DNA of 64,000 nt. Origin: Scytonema sp035967975. GTDB taxonomy: Bacteria > Cyanobacteriota > Cyanobacteriia > Cyanobacteriales > Nostocaceae. Location: contig JAWQFQ010000011.1 of assembly GCA_035967975.1 (NCBI GenBank), positions 1 through 64,000 on the forward strand, given 5' to 3'. This document shows, one piece after another, positions 9,180-17,834 of the stretch (position 1 is the first letter of the stretch; every line of letters starts with the position of its first letter). The position numbers and the translations under genes are program-made. Below the pieces are notes generated by a model, which worked only from the letters and a program-made list of their open reading frames with translations, ran no database searches and was not told the origin of the DNA.

Positions 9180-9213
9180 AAAAGTAACAAAACCTAACAC
9201 ACCCTGATTTATC

Positions 9214-9789
9214 CTAGAAATCATCCAAGAATTGACTAAGACGGCTGATAACCGGATCGACCTCTTCGAGAGGAGGCGGGGGTGCAGCAGCGTTAGCGGG
9301 ATTAGAAGTATAATTTATAACTTCCATTGCCGATGCTTGGGATGGAGGTTGCGTGGCTGAGATTTGATTGACCATAATTGCCAATTGTGCAACTTGTTGA
9401 CTAAGTTGCATCAAATGGCGCTCCATCATCTCCAAGCGATCGGATTCTTTGGCATAGAAACGTTCCTCAAGGTCAGCTATATGATGTCGCAGCTCAGCAA
9501 TTTGTCGTTCGACCCCTGGTGATGTTGCAGCTGGTATTGCTGGTGGTGGAGTCGGTGATGGTGTGAGAGCTGGTGTTTCTGTGAATGTTGCTGTTACTGC
9601 TGGTTTTGGGGTAGGTTTGACAGATTCCGGTACGCACAACAATTGCCACAACGCCTCTTTACAGAGGTCGCTGAATGTCTTTTCTGGATCTTTTTCCAGT
9701 TGGCTTTCAACCAAGGCTAATAAGCTTTCGTCAGCTACCCCTGGGTTGAACGTAACCGATTTAACTACCTTTTTTGACCATTGGAACAT
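9214..9789 (-). CDS. ParR-like/RHH and coiled-coil partner of the ParM-like actin
   Basis: A protein of 191 residues. The N-terminal 55 residues read like a ribbon-helix-helix fold (strand VVKSVTFNPG, then two helices, ending CKEALWQLL). A Pro/Ala/Thr-rich linker follows, then a predicted coiled coil (about 95-145, RQIAELRHHIADLEERF and onward), then a second low-complexity tail. It starts 5 bp after the ParM-like gene, so the two form one operon. Known ParR adaptors are RHH proteins that link centromere DNA to ParM filaments. I infer a similar adaptor role from fold and position; overall similarity to a named family is not evident. Confidence 0.6.
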   Translation of the reverse strand: MFQWSKKVVKSVTFNPGVADESLLALVESQLEKDPEKTFSDLCKEALWQLLCVPESVKPTPKPAVTATFTETPALTPSPTPPPAIPAATSPGVERQIAELRHHIADLEERFYAKESDRLEMMERHLMQLSQQVAQLAIMVNQISATQPPSQASAMEVINYTSNPANAAAPPPPLEEVDPVISRLSQFLDDF

Positions 9790-9794
9790 TATAA

Positions 9795-10943
9795 TTAAGC
9801 CCTAGCAGCGCGTGCAGAGGATAGTTGTGCCTCTCCATAAATAAACTGCCCCAAAGCATTGGCTTGCCGTGATGGTGCAGCTAGGTGTGCATTGATCTTA
9901 GCTTCTTTGAGCAAGCGCTGGACATCTTCCCAGAAGAATTCTCCACCACCGCCTGTAAGAATTACGTCAGTGACGCGTTCTGGTATCCATGCTAACACGC
10001 GGCTACAGATTTCGCGAGAGAACATTTCTATCAGGTTAGGCAGAAAATCATCTAGGTTGGTGGGCTTGCTAGCACCTCTTGGACGGTAGAAGCGATCGCC
10101 TTTGGGTCTGTTGACGGCTGCAATCAAAGACAGAGATTGGCTATCTGCGTTTTCAATTTCAGCCGCCACCAATTCATAAAACTTACTCATACCAAAGTCT
10201 TCACTCCTGGAAGCACCTCGTGCGAAGCGGAAATTATCCACCATCAAGCAGTCAGTTGTTTGGTGTCCGATATCGACAATTGCCACAGAGACTTTGGTAA
10301 AATCGGGCATTGTTGCGCCTTTTTTAGGTTGAGCTTCGCACCAAAGCAAGCTACCATAACCTTCTGGCATCACCCAAACCTTATTAATGTTCAGTGGTAC
10401 TTGTTCACCACGAAAATTCATCACATGGGGACCGCTCAGTTGACTAATCAGCTGTGCTTTTTCCCGTTCAAATTGCTCTTGAGAAAGATAGGGTAGACCC
10501 AGTACAACAGAAATTTCGTCTTTAAGTTTGAAGTATCCAGCAGCTGCCAAGACTTTTATGAGTGCATCTTCCACCTTGGATTGACCAACACCTAAATTAG
10601 CGCCAAAGTCAGCAGCCAGTTGACCAACTGCGTAGCCATTACCTAGATACTCAAGCCACAAGTCCATTAATGGGTCTGTTGCACGGGCTTCAAAAACACC
10701 ACCGCGCACCTGTTCCATTGACATCTCTTTAACGTTAGCAGATATGAATGTTACATTATTTGGTTCGCGGCTAATACAAGTCTTTGTGGAAGTTCTTCCT
10801 AAGTCAACACTGAGAATTTTTTTCCCTGTGCTCGGACCGACTGGCTGGGAAGGTGCAGCGTTGATGGGGGTAGATGCCGAGACCCTATTCATAGGGATAG
10901 CTGCGGCATTCATCGGAGTGGCGGCGGATGGTTGGTCTGTCAT
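9795..10943 (-). CDS. ParM/StbA-type actin-like ATPase
   Basis: A protein of 382 residues. A low-complexity N-terminus of about 40 residues precedes an actin-fold ATPase. Visible motifs are phosphate-1 ILSVDLGRTSTK (about 43-54), phosphate-2 VAIVDIGHQTTD and the adenosine motif VILTGGGGEFF. The family polymerises with ATP to move or position DNA, mostly on plasmids. Here the gene lies among chromosomal housekeeping genes with the RHH-like partner immediately downstream, so it could position a chromosomal site or have another cytoskeletal job. I saw no parC-like direct repeats in the 260 bp upstream. The start is ATG; a later start near the actin fold is possible. Confidence 0.8.
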   Translation of the reverse strand: MTDQPSAATPMNAAAIPMNRVSASTPINAAPSQPVGPSTGKKILSVDLGRTSTKTCISREPNNVTFISANVKEMSMEQVRGGVFEARATDPLMDLWLEYLGNGYAVGQLAADFGANLGVGQSKVEDALIKVLAAAGYFKLKDEISVVLGLPYLSQEQFEREKAQLISQLSGPHVMNFRGEQVPLNINKVWVMPEGYGSLLWCEAQPKKGATMPDFTKVSVAIVDIGHQTTDCLMVDNFRFARGASRSEDFGMSKFYELVAAEIENADSQSLSLIAAVNRPKGDRFYRPRGASKPTNLDDFLPNLIEMFSREICSRVLAWIPERVTDVILTGGGGEFFWEDVQRLLKEAKINAHLAAPSRQANALGQFIYGEAQLSSARAARA

Positions 10944-11206
10944 GAAAGCTCCTAATAGTTTCTTCGCTCTAACAAGTTATCATGCCCATCTTACATACAT
11001 AAATGCGTCTATCAGAAATCTTTTACTGCGTCAATTCCCTGTGGAATTCTGCCCGCAATCTCATTTATAGTTGAGCGATTTTGATAGTGCATGAGACTGG
11101 CTTTCTACCATGAAATGATAGAGAGCAATCAGAAGTTTAAAGACTGGGAACACGGTTTTTAGACAAACAATACTTATTTTTCTACATTTTGTGCAGACAA
11201 GAGTGT

Positions 11207-11821
11207 TTATCTTCTCCTGTGTTTCTGCTTGCGCTTGATCACCCAGGCAATGAATGCGAGGATTAGACCCGCAAGGACAATTTTAGATACAGGAGCAAGG
11301 TACTTGTCCACTAGTTCATACTGACTACCTAACGCATATCCTGAGTATGTTAGCAAACCTACCCACAGAGCGCTACCAAATGTAGAGTATATTAAAAACG
11401 GTAGCAAGTGCATATTGCTAATGCCTGCCGGAACAGAAATCAATGTTCGTACTCCCGGCACCAAGCGCCCGATGAAAACAGCTTTGCTACCTTGCCTATT
11501 AAACCAGTGTTTGGCTTTGACGATCTCCTTGCTAGAGATAGTCAACCATTTGCCATACTTATCTGCTAATTCTTTTATGCGACCTTCCCCAAGGAATTTG
11601 CCTGGGTAGTACCAGACGAGTGCTCCTAGTACAGAACCTATTATTCCTGCCAAAAATACGCCCCAGACATTAAGTTTTGCCCCTGGCAGATTTGATGTGT
11701 ATCCTGCCAAGGGCATAATGAGTTCTGAAGGAATGGGAGGGAAGAGGTTTTCGAGGAACATCAATAAGGCGATTCCCCAGTAACCTAGAGATTCGATAGT
11801 GTGTTTAATCCAATCCGTCAT
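11207..11821 (-). CDS. DedA/VTT-domain membrane protein
   Basis: A multi-spanning inner-membrane protein of 204 residues in the DedA (VTT/SNARE-associated) family, whose members support lipid carrier recycling and membrane homeostasis. Family marks are ENLFPPIPSELIMPLAGY near the N-terminus and the re-entrant-loop motif FIGRLVPGVRTLISVPAG. Hydrophobic helices occupy most of the rest, ending in a basic tail KRKQKHRRR. The frame is open to 11932, with in-frame ATGs at 11848 and 11821. I prefer 11821 (MTDWIKHTIESLGYWG) because family members start this close to the first helix. Confidence 0.85.
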   Translation of the reverse strand: MTDWIKHTIESLGYWGIALLMFLENLFPPIPSELIMPLAGYTSNLPGAKLNVWGVFLAGIIGSVLGALVWYYPGKFLGEGRIKELADKYGKWLTISSKEIVKAKHWFNRQGSKAVFIGRLVPGVRTLISVPAGISNMHLLPFLIYSTFGSALWVGLLTYSGYALGSQYELVDKYLAPVSKIVLAGLILAFIAWVIKRKQKHRRR

Positions 11822-11959
11822 AGATTTGAGGGATGTGTGGAAGCCCATGTAATGACGCCAGAATTTGAAATTCCGAATTCTGACGTCAATTTTTGTTGAC
11901 AAATTCGGCAATGCTGAAATAGCAATACACAAATCCCTGGTACAAGTCAGAATTATTCA

Positions 11960-11992
11960 TAATTCGTAACCGCTTGAGTCGGTTACGAATTA
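11960..11992 (-). terminator. Perfect 13-bp hairpin downstream of the oxidoreductase
   Basis: taattcgtaaccg (11960-11972) pairs perfectly with cggttacgaatta (11980-11992) over a 7-base loop. It lies 20 bp past the stop of the minus-strand Gfo/Idh/MocA gene. There is no obvious U tract, so it is a terminator candidate only. Confidence 0.5.
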
Positions 11993-12012
11993 CGAGTTAT
12001 ACTTTACTAGTT

Positions 12013-13083
12013 TTATAGTATGGGTGTCAAAGGTTGCACTCTTGATTCAGGTTGCCACTCCAACGGATTCCATACTCGCTCTTCTAAAGCCATCTGCTCT
12101 ATTAAACTCGCCAACCGTAAAGCTTTAAGTGCTTGTTCGCCACCAACAGAAGGTTGATTGCCACCACGCACGCAATTGACAAAATGTTCTAATTCTGCCC
12201 CTAATTTATCAGTGTTATTTGTATAAACTCTTTCAATGACTCCGTCTTGTTTATACAAGACTTGCCGAAAGTCGTTTGTGCCGTTGGCAGGGGTATGTCG
12301 GTGAATGAAAATATCATTCTTGAGAAAATCTGCCTCAGTAAAGGAGTTTTTGCAATGGGCAGCGATGCGGCGAATTTTGCAGTGAGTGACTTTACTTGCT
12401 GTCAAGGTGGCGACAATACCATTGGCAAAACCCAAGGTAGCAGTCACATAGTCCAAATATCCAGAATCTAAGGTGCGGTTGCCACTAGCTGTTAACTTTA
12501 TTACTGAAGAACCAGCTAATTCTAAAAGTAGGTCAATATCGTGGATCATTAAATCCAGAACAACAGAAACATCGTTTGCCCGACTTGAGTATGGACTCAT
12601 CCGATGTGCTTCTAATGCCAACACTTCTTCGGTTTTTAAAACTTTACTCAATTCTTGAAATGCTGGACTGAATCTTTCTATATGACCAACTTGGAGAATA
12701 CAATTTGTCTCCGCTGCAGCATTGACCAAAGATTCTGCTTCAGATATACTAGCTGCGATTGGTTTTTCAATCAAAACGTGAATTCCTGCCAATAGACAAT
12801 TAATGCCAACAGCGTAATGCAGCCTTGTAGGAACAGCAACGCAAACTGCATCTACCAAGGGTAACAAATCGCAATAATCTTCAAAAAAACGTACCTTGTA
12901 TTTACTCGCTGTTTCTAATCCTCGTTCAACATTAATATCTGCTACACCAACCAGTTCAACATCTTTCATTGAACTCAGTATGCGGGCATGATGCTGTCCC
13001 ATGTTACCCACACCGATTACGCCTATGCGGATTGATCGCGGATAGTTACGTTGTCCTTGACCATTTTGATCTCCTAGTAACAT
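12013..13083 (-). CDS. Gfo/Idh/MocA family NAD(P)-dependent oxidoreductase
   Basis: About 356 residues. The N-terminal Rossmann fold has IGVIGVGNMGQHHARIL, the conserved EKP motif appears in VLIEKPIAAS, and VGHIERFSPAFQEL begins the C-terminal substrate domain. Cyanobacterial relatives are often annotated as sugar-nucleotide 3-dehydrogenases (UDP-GlcNAc/GlcNAcA type). The substrate cannot be decided from sequence alone. The frame is open to a GTG at 13134, but ATG at 13083 is a better start. It is transcribed in the same direction as the DedA gene, with a hairpin between them. Confidence 0.8.
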   Translation of the reverse strand: MLLGDQNGQGQRNYPRSIRIGVIGVGNMGQHHARILSSMKDVELVGVADINVERGLETASKYKVRFFEDYCDLLPLVDAVCVAVPTRLHYAVGINCLLAGIHVLIEKPIAASISEAESLVNAAAETNCILQVGHIERFSPAFQELSKVLKTEEVLALEAHRMSPYSSRANDVSVVLDLMIHDIDLLLELAGSSVIKLTASGNRTLDSGYLDYVTATLGFANGIVATLTASKVTHCKIRRIAAHCKNSFTEADFLKNDIFIHRHTPANGTNDFRQVLYKQDGVIERVYTNNTDKLGAELEHFVNCVRGGNQPSVGGEQALKALRLASLIEQMALEERVWNPLEWQPESRVQPLTPIL

Positions 13084-13491
13084 ACTTCTATTTTGCACTC
13101 TTGTTATCTCCTCAACCACCAAATATAGAGACACTATAGTCGTTGGCTTTGATACTCAATAGCCAATGACACGTCGTCTAAAACCATCCAGATGGTAACA
13201 TAGAGGTTCTGTTTATGAAGAATTTCAAAGTTTCTTGTGAGTTCCCGCCATTTGTGTCAGTTTTATGCATTGAGTGTAAATTGTTTCTTTTTTTTGCAAT
13301 TGCCAAAACATACAATAGGTAGTTCTATAACTTTAAGAAATAACTAGGACGTAAGTGAAGTTATTTTTGTTGCACTTTAATAAAGTATTAGTAAAAGAAA
13401 AACTTGTATAAATACAACCAAGCATTCTTTGAAATTCTGTTAGTTAAACTACAAAATAAAAGATTGTAACACTAAAAGTATTTTTTGAAAG
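13084..13491. other. Intergenic region upstream of queC
   Basis: A divergent AT-rich spacer that should hold promoters for queC (+) and the oxidoreductase (-). I searched for a preQ1-type riboswitch or strong hairpin before queC and saw none I could support. Confidence 0.4.
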
Positions 13492-14169
13492 ATGAAAGCG
13501 GTCATTTTATTATCTGGCGGATTAGATTCATCAACAGTTCTTTACCAAGCCCTAGCTGATGGATGTGAATGCTATTGCCTGTCCTTTGATTACCAGCAGC
13601 GACACCGACGCGAGTTACAATCAGCACAGGCGATCGCACAAAAAGCTGGTGTGGTACAGCATCAAGTGGTAAATTTTGACTTAAGACAGTGGGGCGGTTC
13701 AGCTCTGACAGACAACTCCATAGATTTACCAAAACAGCGTTCTTTGGAGCAAATGTCACAAAATATTCCTATCACCTATGTTCCCGCCCGCAATACCATC
13801 TTCCTAAGCTTTGCACTAGCCTATGCTGAAGCCATAGGCGGTGAACAAGTTTACATTGGTGTTAACGCCCTAGATTACTCTGGATACCCTGATTGTCGTC
13901 CTGATTATATCGAAGCAATGCAAGCAGTCTTCCGCTTAGGAACAAAGCAAGGAAGAGAGGGACAGCCCATCAGTATTGTTACACCCTTAATTAATTTGAA
14001 AAAAATCGAAATTATCCAACTCGGTAACCAACTGGGAGTCCCCTGGGAACTCACCTGGTCTTGCTATGCAGGTGAAGACGTTGCTTGTGGCGTCTGTGAT
14101 TCTTGTCGCTTGCGTCTTGCTGCTTTCGCCGAACTTGGGTTGGAAGATCCATTACCGTATAAATTCTGA
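13492..14169 (+). CDS. queC: 7-cyano-7-deazaguanine synthase QueC
   Basis: A protein of 225 residues that converts 7-carboxy-7-deazaguanine to preQ0 with ATP and ammonia in the queuosine/archaeosine precursor pathway. The PP-loop ATP pyrophosphatase motif LSGGLDSSTVL is at residues 7-17. VPARNTIFLSFALAYAEAI and the zinc-binding cysteines in CYAGEDVACGVCDSC (last 35 residues) match the family, and length is normal. Its stop codon lies inside a tgaattatgaattat-type repeat tract. No other queuosine genes are adjacent. Confidence 0.95.
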   Translation: MKAVILLSGGLDSSTVLYQALADGCECYCLSFDYQQRHRRELQSAQAIAQKAGVVQHQVVNFDLRQWGGSALTDNSIDLPKQRSLEQMSQNIPITYVPARNTIFLSFALAYAEAIGGEQVYIGVNALDYSGYPDCRPDYIEAMQAVFRLGTKQGREGQPISIVTPLINLKKIEIIQLGNQLGVPWELTWSCYAGEDVACGVCDSCRLRLAAFAELGLEDPLPYKF

Positions 14170-14232
14170 ATGAGGAATTATGAATTATGAAAGCTTTTAT
14201 ACTTCATAATTCATAACTCATCATTCATAATT
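14166..14232. repeat. Inverted STRR (gaattatgaattatga) between convergent genes
   Basis: Heptamer-type units gaattat on the left and ataattc on the right form an inverted repeat spanning the stop codons of both queC and the convergent CNNM gene. It could fold as a bidirectional terminator. Confidence 0.6.
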
Positions 14233-15574
14233 CCTCAAGTTTCTTCACCTGAATCTGGTGTAAGCGTGGACCGGTGGCAGATATGACTGTAAACTCAAGA
14301 TTATCATAGTGAAAGGTTTCGCCAAGGATGGGAATTTTTTGCCACTGGTACAGCAAAAAACCACCTAGAGTTTGGTATTCTTTCTTCAAAGGTAAATCGA
14401 GATGCAAAACTTCGTTGAGGTCTTCCAAGTGAATTTGTGCTTGTACTAGAAATATCTGTTCATCTAAGCTCTTAATCAACAATTCGTTTGTATTTTCTGC
14501 CTCATCTGGTTCTCCAATGATTTGAGTAATGATATCTTGAATAGTCACAAGTCCCACCGTACCGCCAAATTCATTGACGACGATCGCCAGAGCAGGTTTC
14601 TCTTGCTGCATAATTGGCAATAGTTCATTCAATGGTGTGTGTTCTGGAACAAACCTTGCGGGGCGCATCAATGGCTGAATCTGTGTTTCTAAAGCCATTT
14701 TCCCCATAGCCAAAGGTTGGGCAAAGTCTTTAAAATAGATAACGCCGCGAATATCATCCAACGATTCTCCAATCACTGGGTAGCAAGAGTAACTGGTGGC
14801 TACTATTTCCGTAAGCAAAGTATGGAAAGTAGCATTTTTAGACAGCGCTATGATGTTTGTACGGGGAACCATGACGGCTTGTACCGTGACATCCCCAAAT
14901 TCAAAAATATTGTTAAGCAGTTCGCGCTCTTCCTCTTGCAGACCTGTAGATTCTCGTTCCGTAGAAATAATTAGCTGCAGTTCTTCAGGTGTGACAGGCG
15001 ATCGCCAGCTTTGACCTGTATACTCAATCCCAAAAAGTCGCAACAGCCATCGCGTTGATTGGTTAAGTATCCAGATATAGGGACTGAAAAACCTGACGAT
15101 CGCCCCAATTAACGGTCCCAAAAACTTAGCTAACTGTTCTGCATACAGCATAGCGACTGATTTAGGACAAAGCTCGCCCAAAACAATTTGCAAGTAGGCG
15201 ATGAAAACAAAAGCGATCGGGATTGATACGGAGTGGGCTATCAAAGAGCTGCTACCACCAGGTAACGGTAAAGAAAGCAGCCATGCCTTGATAAGTACAA
15301 CAATTGTACTTTCTCCAATCCACCCCAAAGCCAAACTCGAAAGGGTGATACCCAGTTGAGTTGTCGATAGCAATCGATCAATACTACTGTGTAGCACCTC
15401 CACAGCGATCGCCTGAATGTCCCCAGCCTCAACCAACTGATGAATGCGCGATCGCCGCAACGTTACCATTGAAAACTCTGCTGTTACAAAAAAGGCATTA
15501 ATCGCAATCAGCAGCAACACTGACAGCAATCGTAGCCCCACATCTGTCCAACCTAAGCTAAAAAAACCGCTCAC
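14225..15574 (-). CDS. CNNM/CorC (HlyC) family membrane protein with CBS domains
   Basis: About 450 residues. A DUF21/CNNM transmembrane domain (helices around LLSVLLLIAINAFFVTAEF and onward) is followed by a tandem CBS pair (VMVPRTNIIALSKNA; IVVNEFGGTVGLVTIQDI) and a C-terminal CorC_HlyC domain (EYQTLGGFLLYQW). The family is linked to Mg2+/Co2+ efflux and is often misnamed hemolysin. The frame continues to a GTG at 15658, but the extra 28 codons are partly encoded by an STRR tract. GTG at 15574 (or TTG at 15580), just before the first helix, is more likely. The start is uncertain. Confidence 0.85.
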   Translation of the reverse strand: MSGFFSLGWTDVGLRLLSVLLLIAINAFFVTAEFSMVTLRRSRIHQLVEAGDIQAIAVEVLHSSIDRLLSTTQLGITLSSLALGWIGESTIVVLIKAWLLSLPLPGGSSSLIAHSVSIPIAFVFIAYLQIVLGELCPKSVAMLYAEQLAKFLGPLIGAIVRFFSPYIWILNQSTRWLLRLFGIEYTGQSWRSPVTPEELQLIISTERESTGLQEEERELLNNIFEFGDVTVQAVMVPRTNIIALSKNATFHTLLTEIVATSYSCYPVIGESLDDIRGVIYFKDFAQPLAMGKMALETQIQPLMRPARFVPEHTPLNELLPIMQQEKPALAIVVNEFGGTVGLVTIQDIITQIIGEPDEAENTNELLIKSLDEQIFLVQAQIHLEDLNEVLHLDLPLKKEYQTLGGFLLYQWQKIPILGETFHYDNLEFTVISATGPRLHQIQVKKLEEL

Positions 15575-15616
15575 TGTCAACGCTCGTGTAAAACTGTCGC
15601 CCCCATAATGATTGTT

Positions 15617-15677
15617 AGTAGCTAGTCGATAGTAGTTAGTTGTGTTTCTACTAACCACTAACTACTAACTACTAACA
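15617..15677. repeat. STRR heptamer tract, inverted
   Basis: gttagtagctagtcgatagtag-type units are followed by the complementary ctactaaccactaactac units, with a few bases between. The same family appears at 6972, 18459 and 52097. It lies immediately beyond the stop of the 15679 gene. Confidence 0.7.
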
Positions 15678-15678
15678 T

Positions 15679-16377
15679 TTACCTTTCTACAGGAATATTT
15701 GATACTTCTAACCGCAGTCGTTGCTGTGGATAATCAGTCAGGGCGAGAGAGATAGATTTGACATCATCAAGCACAGCCGTTGGAATACTAATAGAACCAG
15801 AATAGGTGGAACTATTAGAAGGCAATTCCGATGGTAAACCATCGGTGCTCGCACTGAGGGTTCGTCCTTTATCATCAGAGACATCTAAGAAACTATATAA
15901 AAAACGCACAGAATCATTACCTTTATTTTGCATTTTTACTTTTAATAGCAAAGCACCACCAGAGTAGCGAGCAGATTGTACCGACAGGCTAACACCTTCG
16001 CTTTCCGCATTAATAGGGAATCCTTCTTGAGGTTTTTCTTCAGGGACCTCCAAAGGTTTTTGCGTTAGCTGGCGCTTGCTACTACTTTTCTCCTCGTTAT
16101 CTTTTTTCTTTTCCGATTTAGCAGCCTTGGTTTTTCCTTCAATCCGTGCTTTCACCAGTTTCAAGATTTCCTCTTCCCTCAAAAGGGTAACTGCTCCATT
16201 TTGCTCGTTAGCGGATTTATTGCTAGCGAATTTGGTTGTGGGACGAGCATCAGGTGCAGTGATACCTTTGAGTGCTGAACTTCCCAGCGTAAAACCCCAG
16301 AATGCACTCACAGCTCCAGCCCCTAACATAAGGACTAACAAAATCAACGTTAAAAGTACAGTAGAATTCAGTTTCAT
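15679..16377 (-). CDS. Single-pass membrane protein, unknown function
   Basis: About 232 residues from ATG at 16377 (MKLNSTVLLTLILLVLMLGA). One N-terminal transmembrane helix is followed by a charged Lys/Glu/Ser-rich linker (about 75-120) and a C-terminal beta-rich domain of about 110 residues (LSVQSARYSGGALLLKVKM; FLYSFLDVSDDKGRTL). The C-terminal part looks like an immunoglobulin-like extracytoplasmic domain. The frame extends 23 codons upstream to 16446, but those residues are not signal-like. I do not recognise a named family. It lies 21 bp or more downstream of nothing on its strand and appears monocistronic. Confidence 0.65.
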   Translation of the reverse strand: MKLNSTVLLTLILLVLMLGAGAVSAFWGFTLGSSALKGITAPDARPTTKFASNKSANEQNGAVTLLREEEILKLVKARIEGKTKAAKSEKKKDNEEKSSSKRQLTQKPLEVPEEKPQEGFPINAESEGVSLSVQSARYSGGALLLKVKMQNKGNDSVRFLYSFLDVSDDKGRTLSASTDGLPSELPSNSSTYSGSISIPTAVLDDVKSISLALTDYPQQRLRLEVSNIPVER

Positions 16378-16576
16378 TGCTAACAACCCACTAGACAGAA
16401 TGCTGGTACGGTCAAATGTATTGAAGTTATTTCCCTCAATCCCCAAGTGAACTTAATCAATATTAGTCTGCACTAGCCCACACTCAAATTTTGTATTATT
16501 AAAATCTGGTATAGTTCTTTTACAGCATATTAGTTGTCACCGTCTGTAAACTTGTGCTACAATAGCCGAGGCATAA

Positions 16577-16649
16577 CCAGGGTTGGCCGAGCGGTTGAGG
16601 CAGCGAACTCATAATTCGCCCTAGGCAGGTTCAACTCCTGCACCCTGGA
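16577..16649 (+). tRNA. tRNA with CAU anticodon (Ile2 or elongator Met)
   Basis: A complete cloverleaf. Acceptor CCAGGGT pairs with ACCCTGG, the D arm is gcc/ggc, and the anticodon stem gcgaa/ttcgc holds loop CTCATAA (CAT at 16610-16612). The variable loop is cctag, T stem gcagg/cctgc, T loop TTCAACT, discriminator A. No CCA is encoded. The first pair is C-G with a full stem, so it is not a typical initiator. The anticodon-arm and D-arm wording resembles plastid trnI-CAU, whose C34 is changed to lysidine. Automatic tools would call tRNA-Met. Confidence 0.9.
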
Positions 16650-16656
16650 TTAGTTT

Positions 16657-16698
16657 TTAAGGGTGTAGGGGTGTGGGGGTGTAGGGGTGTAAGGGAAA
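16657..16698. repeat. gtgtagg heptamer STRR
   Basis: Tandem ggtgtaggggtgtgggggtgt-like units begin 8 bp after the tRNA. The complementary ctacaccc units appear at 16892-16944, so the two tracts bracket the family A element. Confidence 0.7.
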
Positions 16699-16749
16699 CG
16701 GAGTTTTAGCAGAAATGTTCGACGTATCCGGGCTTGAAGTATCTGTATT

Positions 16750-16866
16750 TAGAACTTCCAAGAAATAAGTTCTCCATCTCGTATGCGCTCGTTCACTGTC
16801 CCACAAACGGGCGAGGACGCCTGTACCACAAGAAATATTTAAGGGCTTTTTTATTTGGAACTCCTT
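16750..16866. repeat. MITE-like repeat, family A
   Basis: Begins gaacttccaagaaataa and ends ttttttatttggaactcc, giving imperfect inverted ends. An internal cgggcgaggacgcctgtacc arm is present. It is similar in size and plan to the copy at 17517-17642. Confidence 0.65.
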
Positions 16867-16891
16867 TTTTGTCTCTTTCTTCATATTTACC

Positions 16892-16946
16892 TACACCCCT
16901 ACACCCCTACACCCTACACCCCTACACCCTACACCCCTAAACCCCT
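16892..16946. repeat. ctacaccc heptamer STRR
   Basis: About seven near-perfect ctacacccctacacc units run directly into the stop codon (TAG on the minus strand) of the adjacent secreted-protein gene. Confidence 0.75.
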
Positions 16947-17376
16947 ATCTTGGTAGTCCCGACTCGAATCTAAACTCAGTGCCTTCTTTAAGTTTATTGG
17001 CGTTTAATGCTGGAGACATAAGGAGGGATGAGGTATAAGGGTTGGGAAGATCGGGAGTGCGGAGGTATGGATCATTCGTCGTCTGTTGAGCGAGAGTATC
17101 ACGATACACAAAGTTCACCAATTCCGCATCTCGCGCAATTTCATTCTCTGGGAACGAGTTGCGAAACAAAGATCCAAAACCCAACATAAAATCGAGTTCT
17201 CGCTTAAAGCCCTGATTTCGGTAGAAATTGGGGTCATTTTTAAAATAAGCCCGTTCAAAAACGTCATTTGGCGTTTGATATGTTGATGTTTCCGTTTCAG
17301 CCTTAGCAATACCCGGAGAAACCATAGTAGCAAAAAAAAACAACAATCCGCCCAAAGTTTTAAATTTTATCGTCAT
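16945..17376 (-). CDS. Secreted protein, unknown function
   Basis: A protein of 143 residues with a Sec signal peptide (basic start MTIKFK, hydrophobic core GGLLFFFATMVSPG, likely cleavage after AKA near residue 26). The mature part has a FERAYFKNDPNFYRNQ segment and FMLGFGSLFRNSFPENEI, with no cysteines or recognisable domain. A purine-rich GAGGAGC lies upstream of ATG. It seems a lone gene. Its stop is provided by the heptamer tract. Confidence 0.7.
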   Translation of the reverse strand: MTIKFKTLGGLLFFFATMVSPGIAKAETETSTYQTPNDVFERAYFKNDPNFYRNQGFKRELDFMLGFGSLFRNSFPENEIARDAELVNFVYRDTLAQQTTNDPYLRTPDLPNPYTSSLLMSPALNANKLKEGTEFRFESGLPR

Positions 17377-17424
17377 TGTTCATTGCTCCTCATTTTTACA
17401 GTTAACAGTTATACTTTGAGCGGT

Positions 17425-17462
17425 CAGCACTTCAGCACTTCAGCACTTCAGCTATCAGGTTT
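17425..17462. repeat. STRR tract (cagcactt units)
   Basis: Four or five copies of tcagcact-type units followed by agctatcag. Short, and without coding signs. Confidence 0.65.
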
Positions 17463-17516
17463 CAGCCAAGAACAAATATCTGAAGTGTTCTTACTCCCTT
17501 TCCGCGTCTAAGATTA

Positions 17517-17642
17517 GGGACTTCCAAGAAATAAATTATCCATCTTGTGGTAGAGGCGTCCCCGCCCGTCCTTTGAATCTGTAACGGCTCGTATCGCCCG
17601 TACCACAACAGATGTTTGGATACTTTTTTATTTGGAAGTCCC
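17517..17642. mobile_element. MITE, family A, complete copy
   Basis: Terminal inverted repeats gggacttccaagaaataaa and ttttatttggaagtccc flank the gtggtagaggcgtccccgcc / gtatcgcccgtaccacaac core. It is flanked by tta on both sides, consistent with a TA-type target duplication. It has no ORF and would need a transposase supplied elsewhere. The rest of 17643-17834 holds the pyrE upstream region. Confidence 0.7.
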
Positions 17643-17834
17643 TTATCTATAAAAAACCGCCAAGACGCCAAGAAAACCAAGGTTTAAGATCGGTAATCTT
17701 AGACCACCGAAGGGAGTAGCTCAACCAAAAGCTCAGTTTATGACCGTGCAAAGCATAACGGATTTAACTTATGCTTGATTTGAGAACTCTCAGCAGTTCA
17801 TACTTTGGTGTAGCATAATTTTTTACTTATTGTA

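Noticed and set aside
9795..10943. Evidence that the contig is a plasmid
   Set aside because: One ParM-like gene is not enough; pyrG, pyrE, thiC, queC and a tRNA point to the chromosome.
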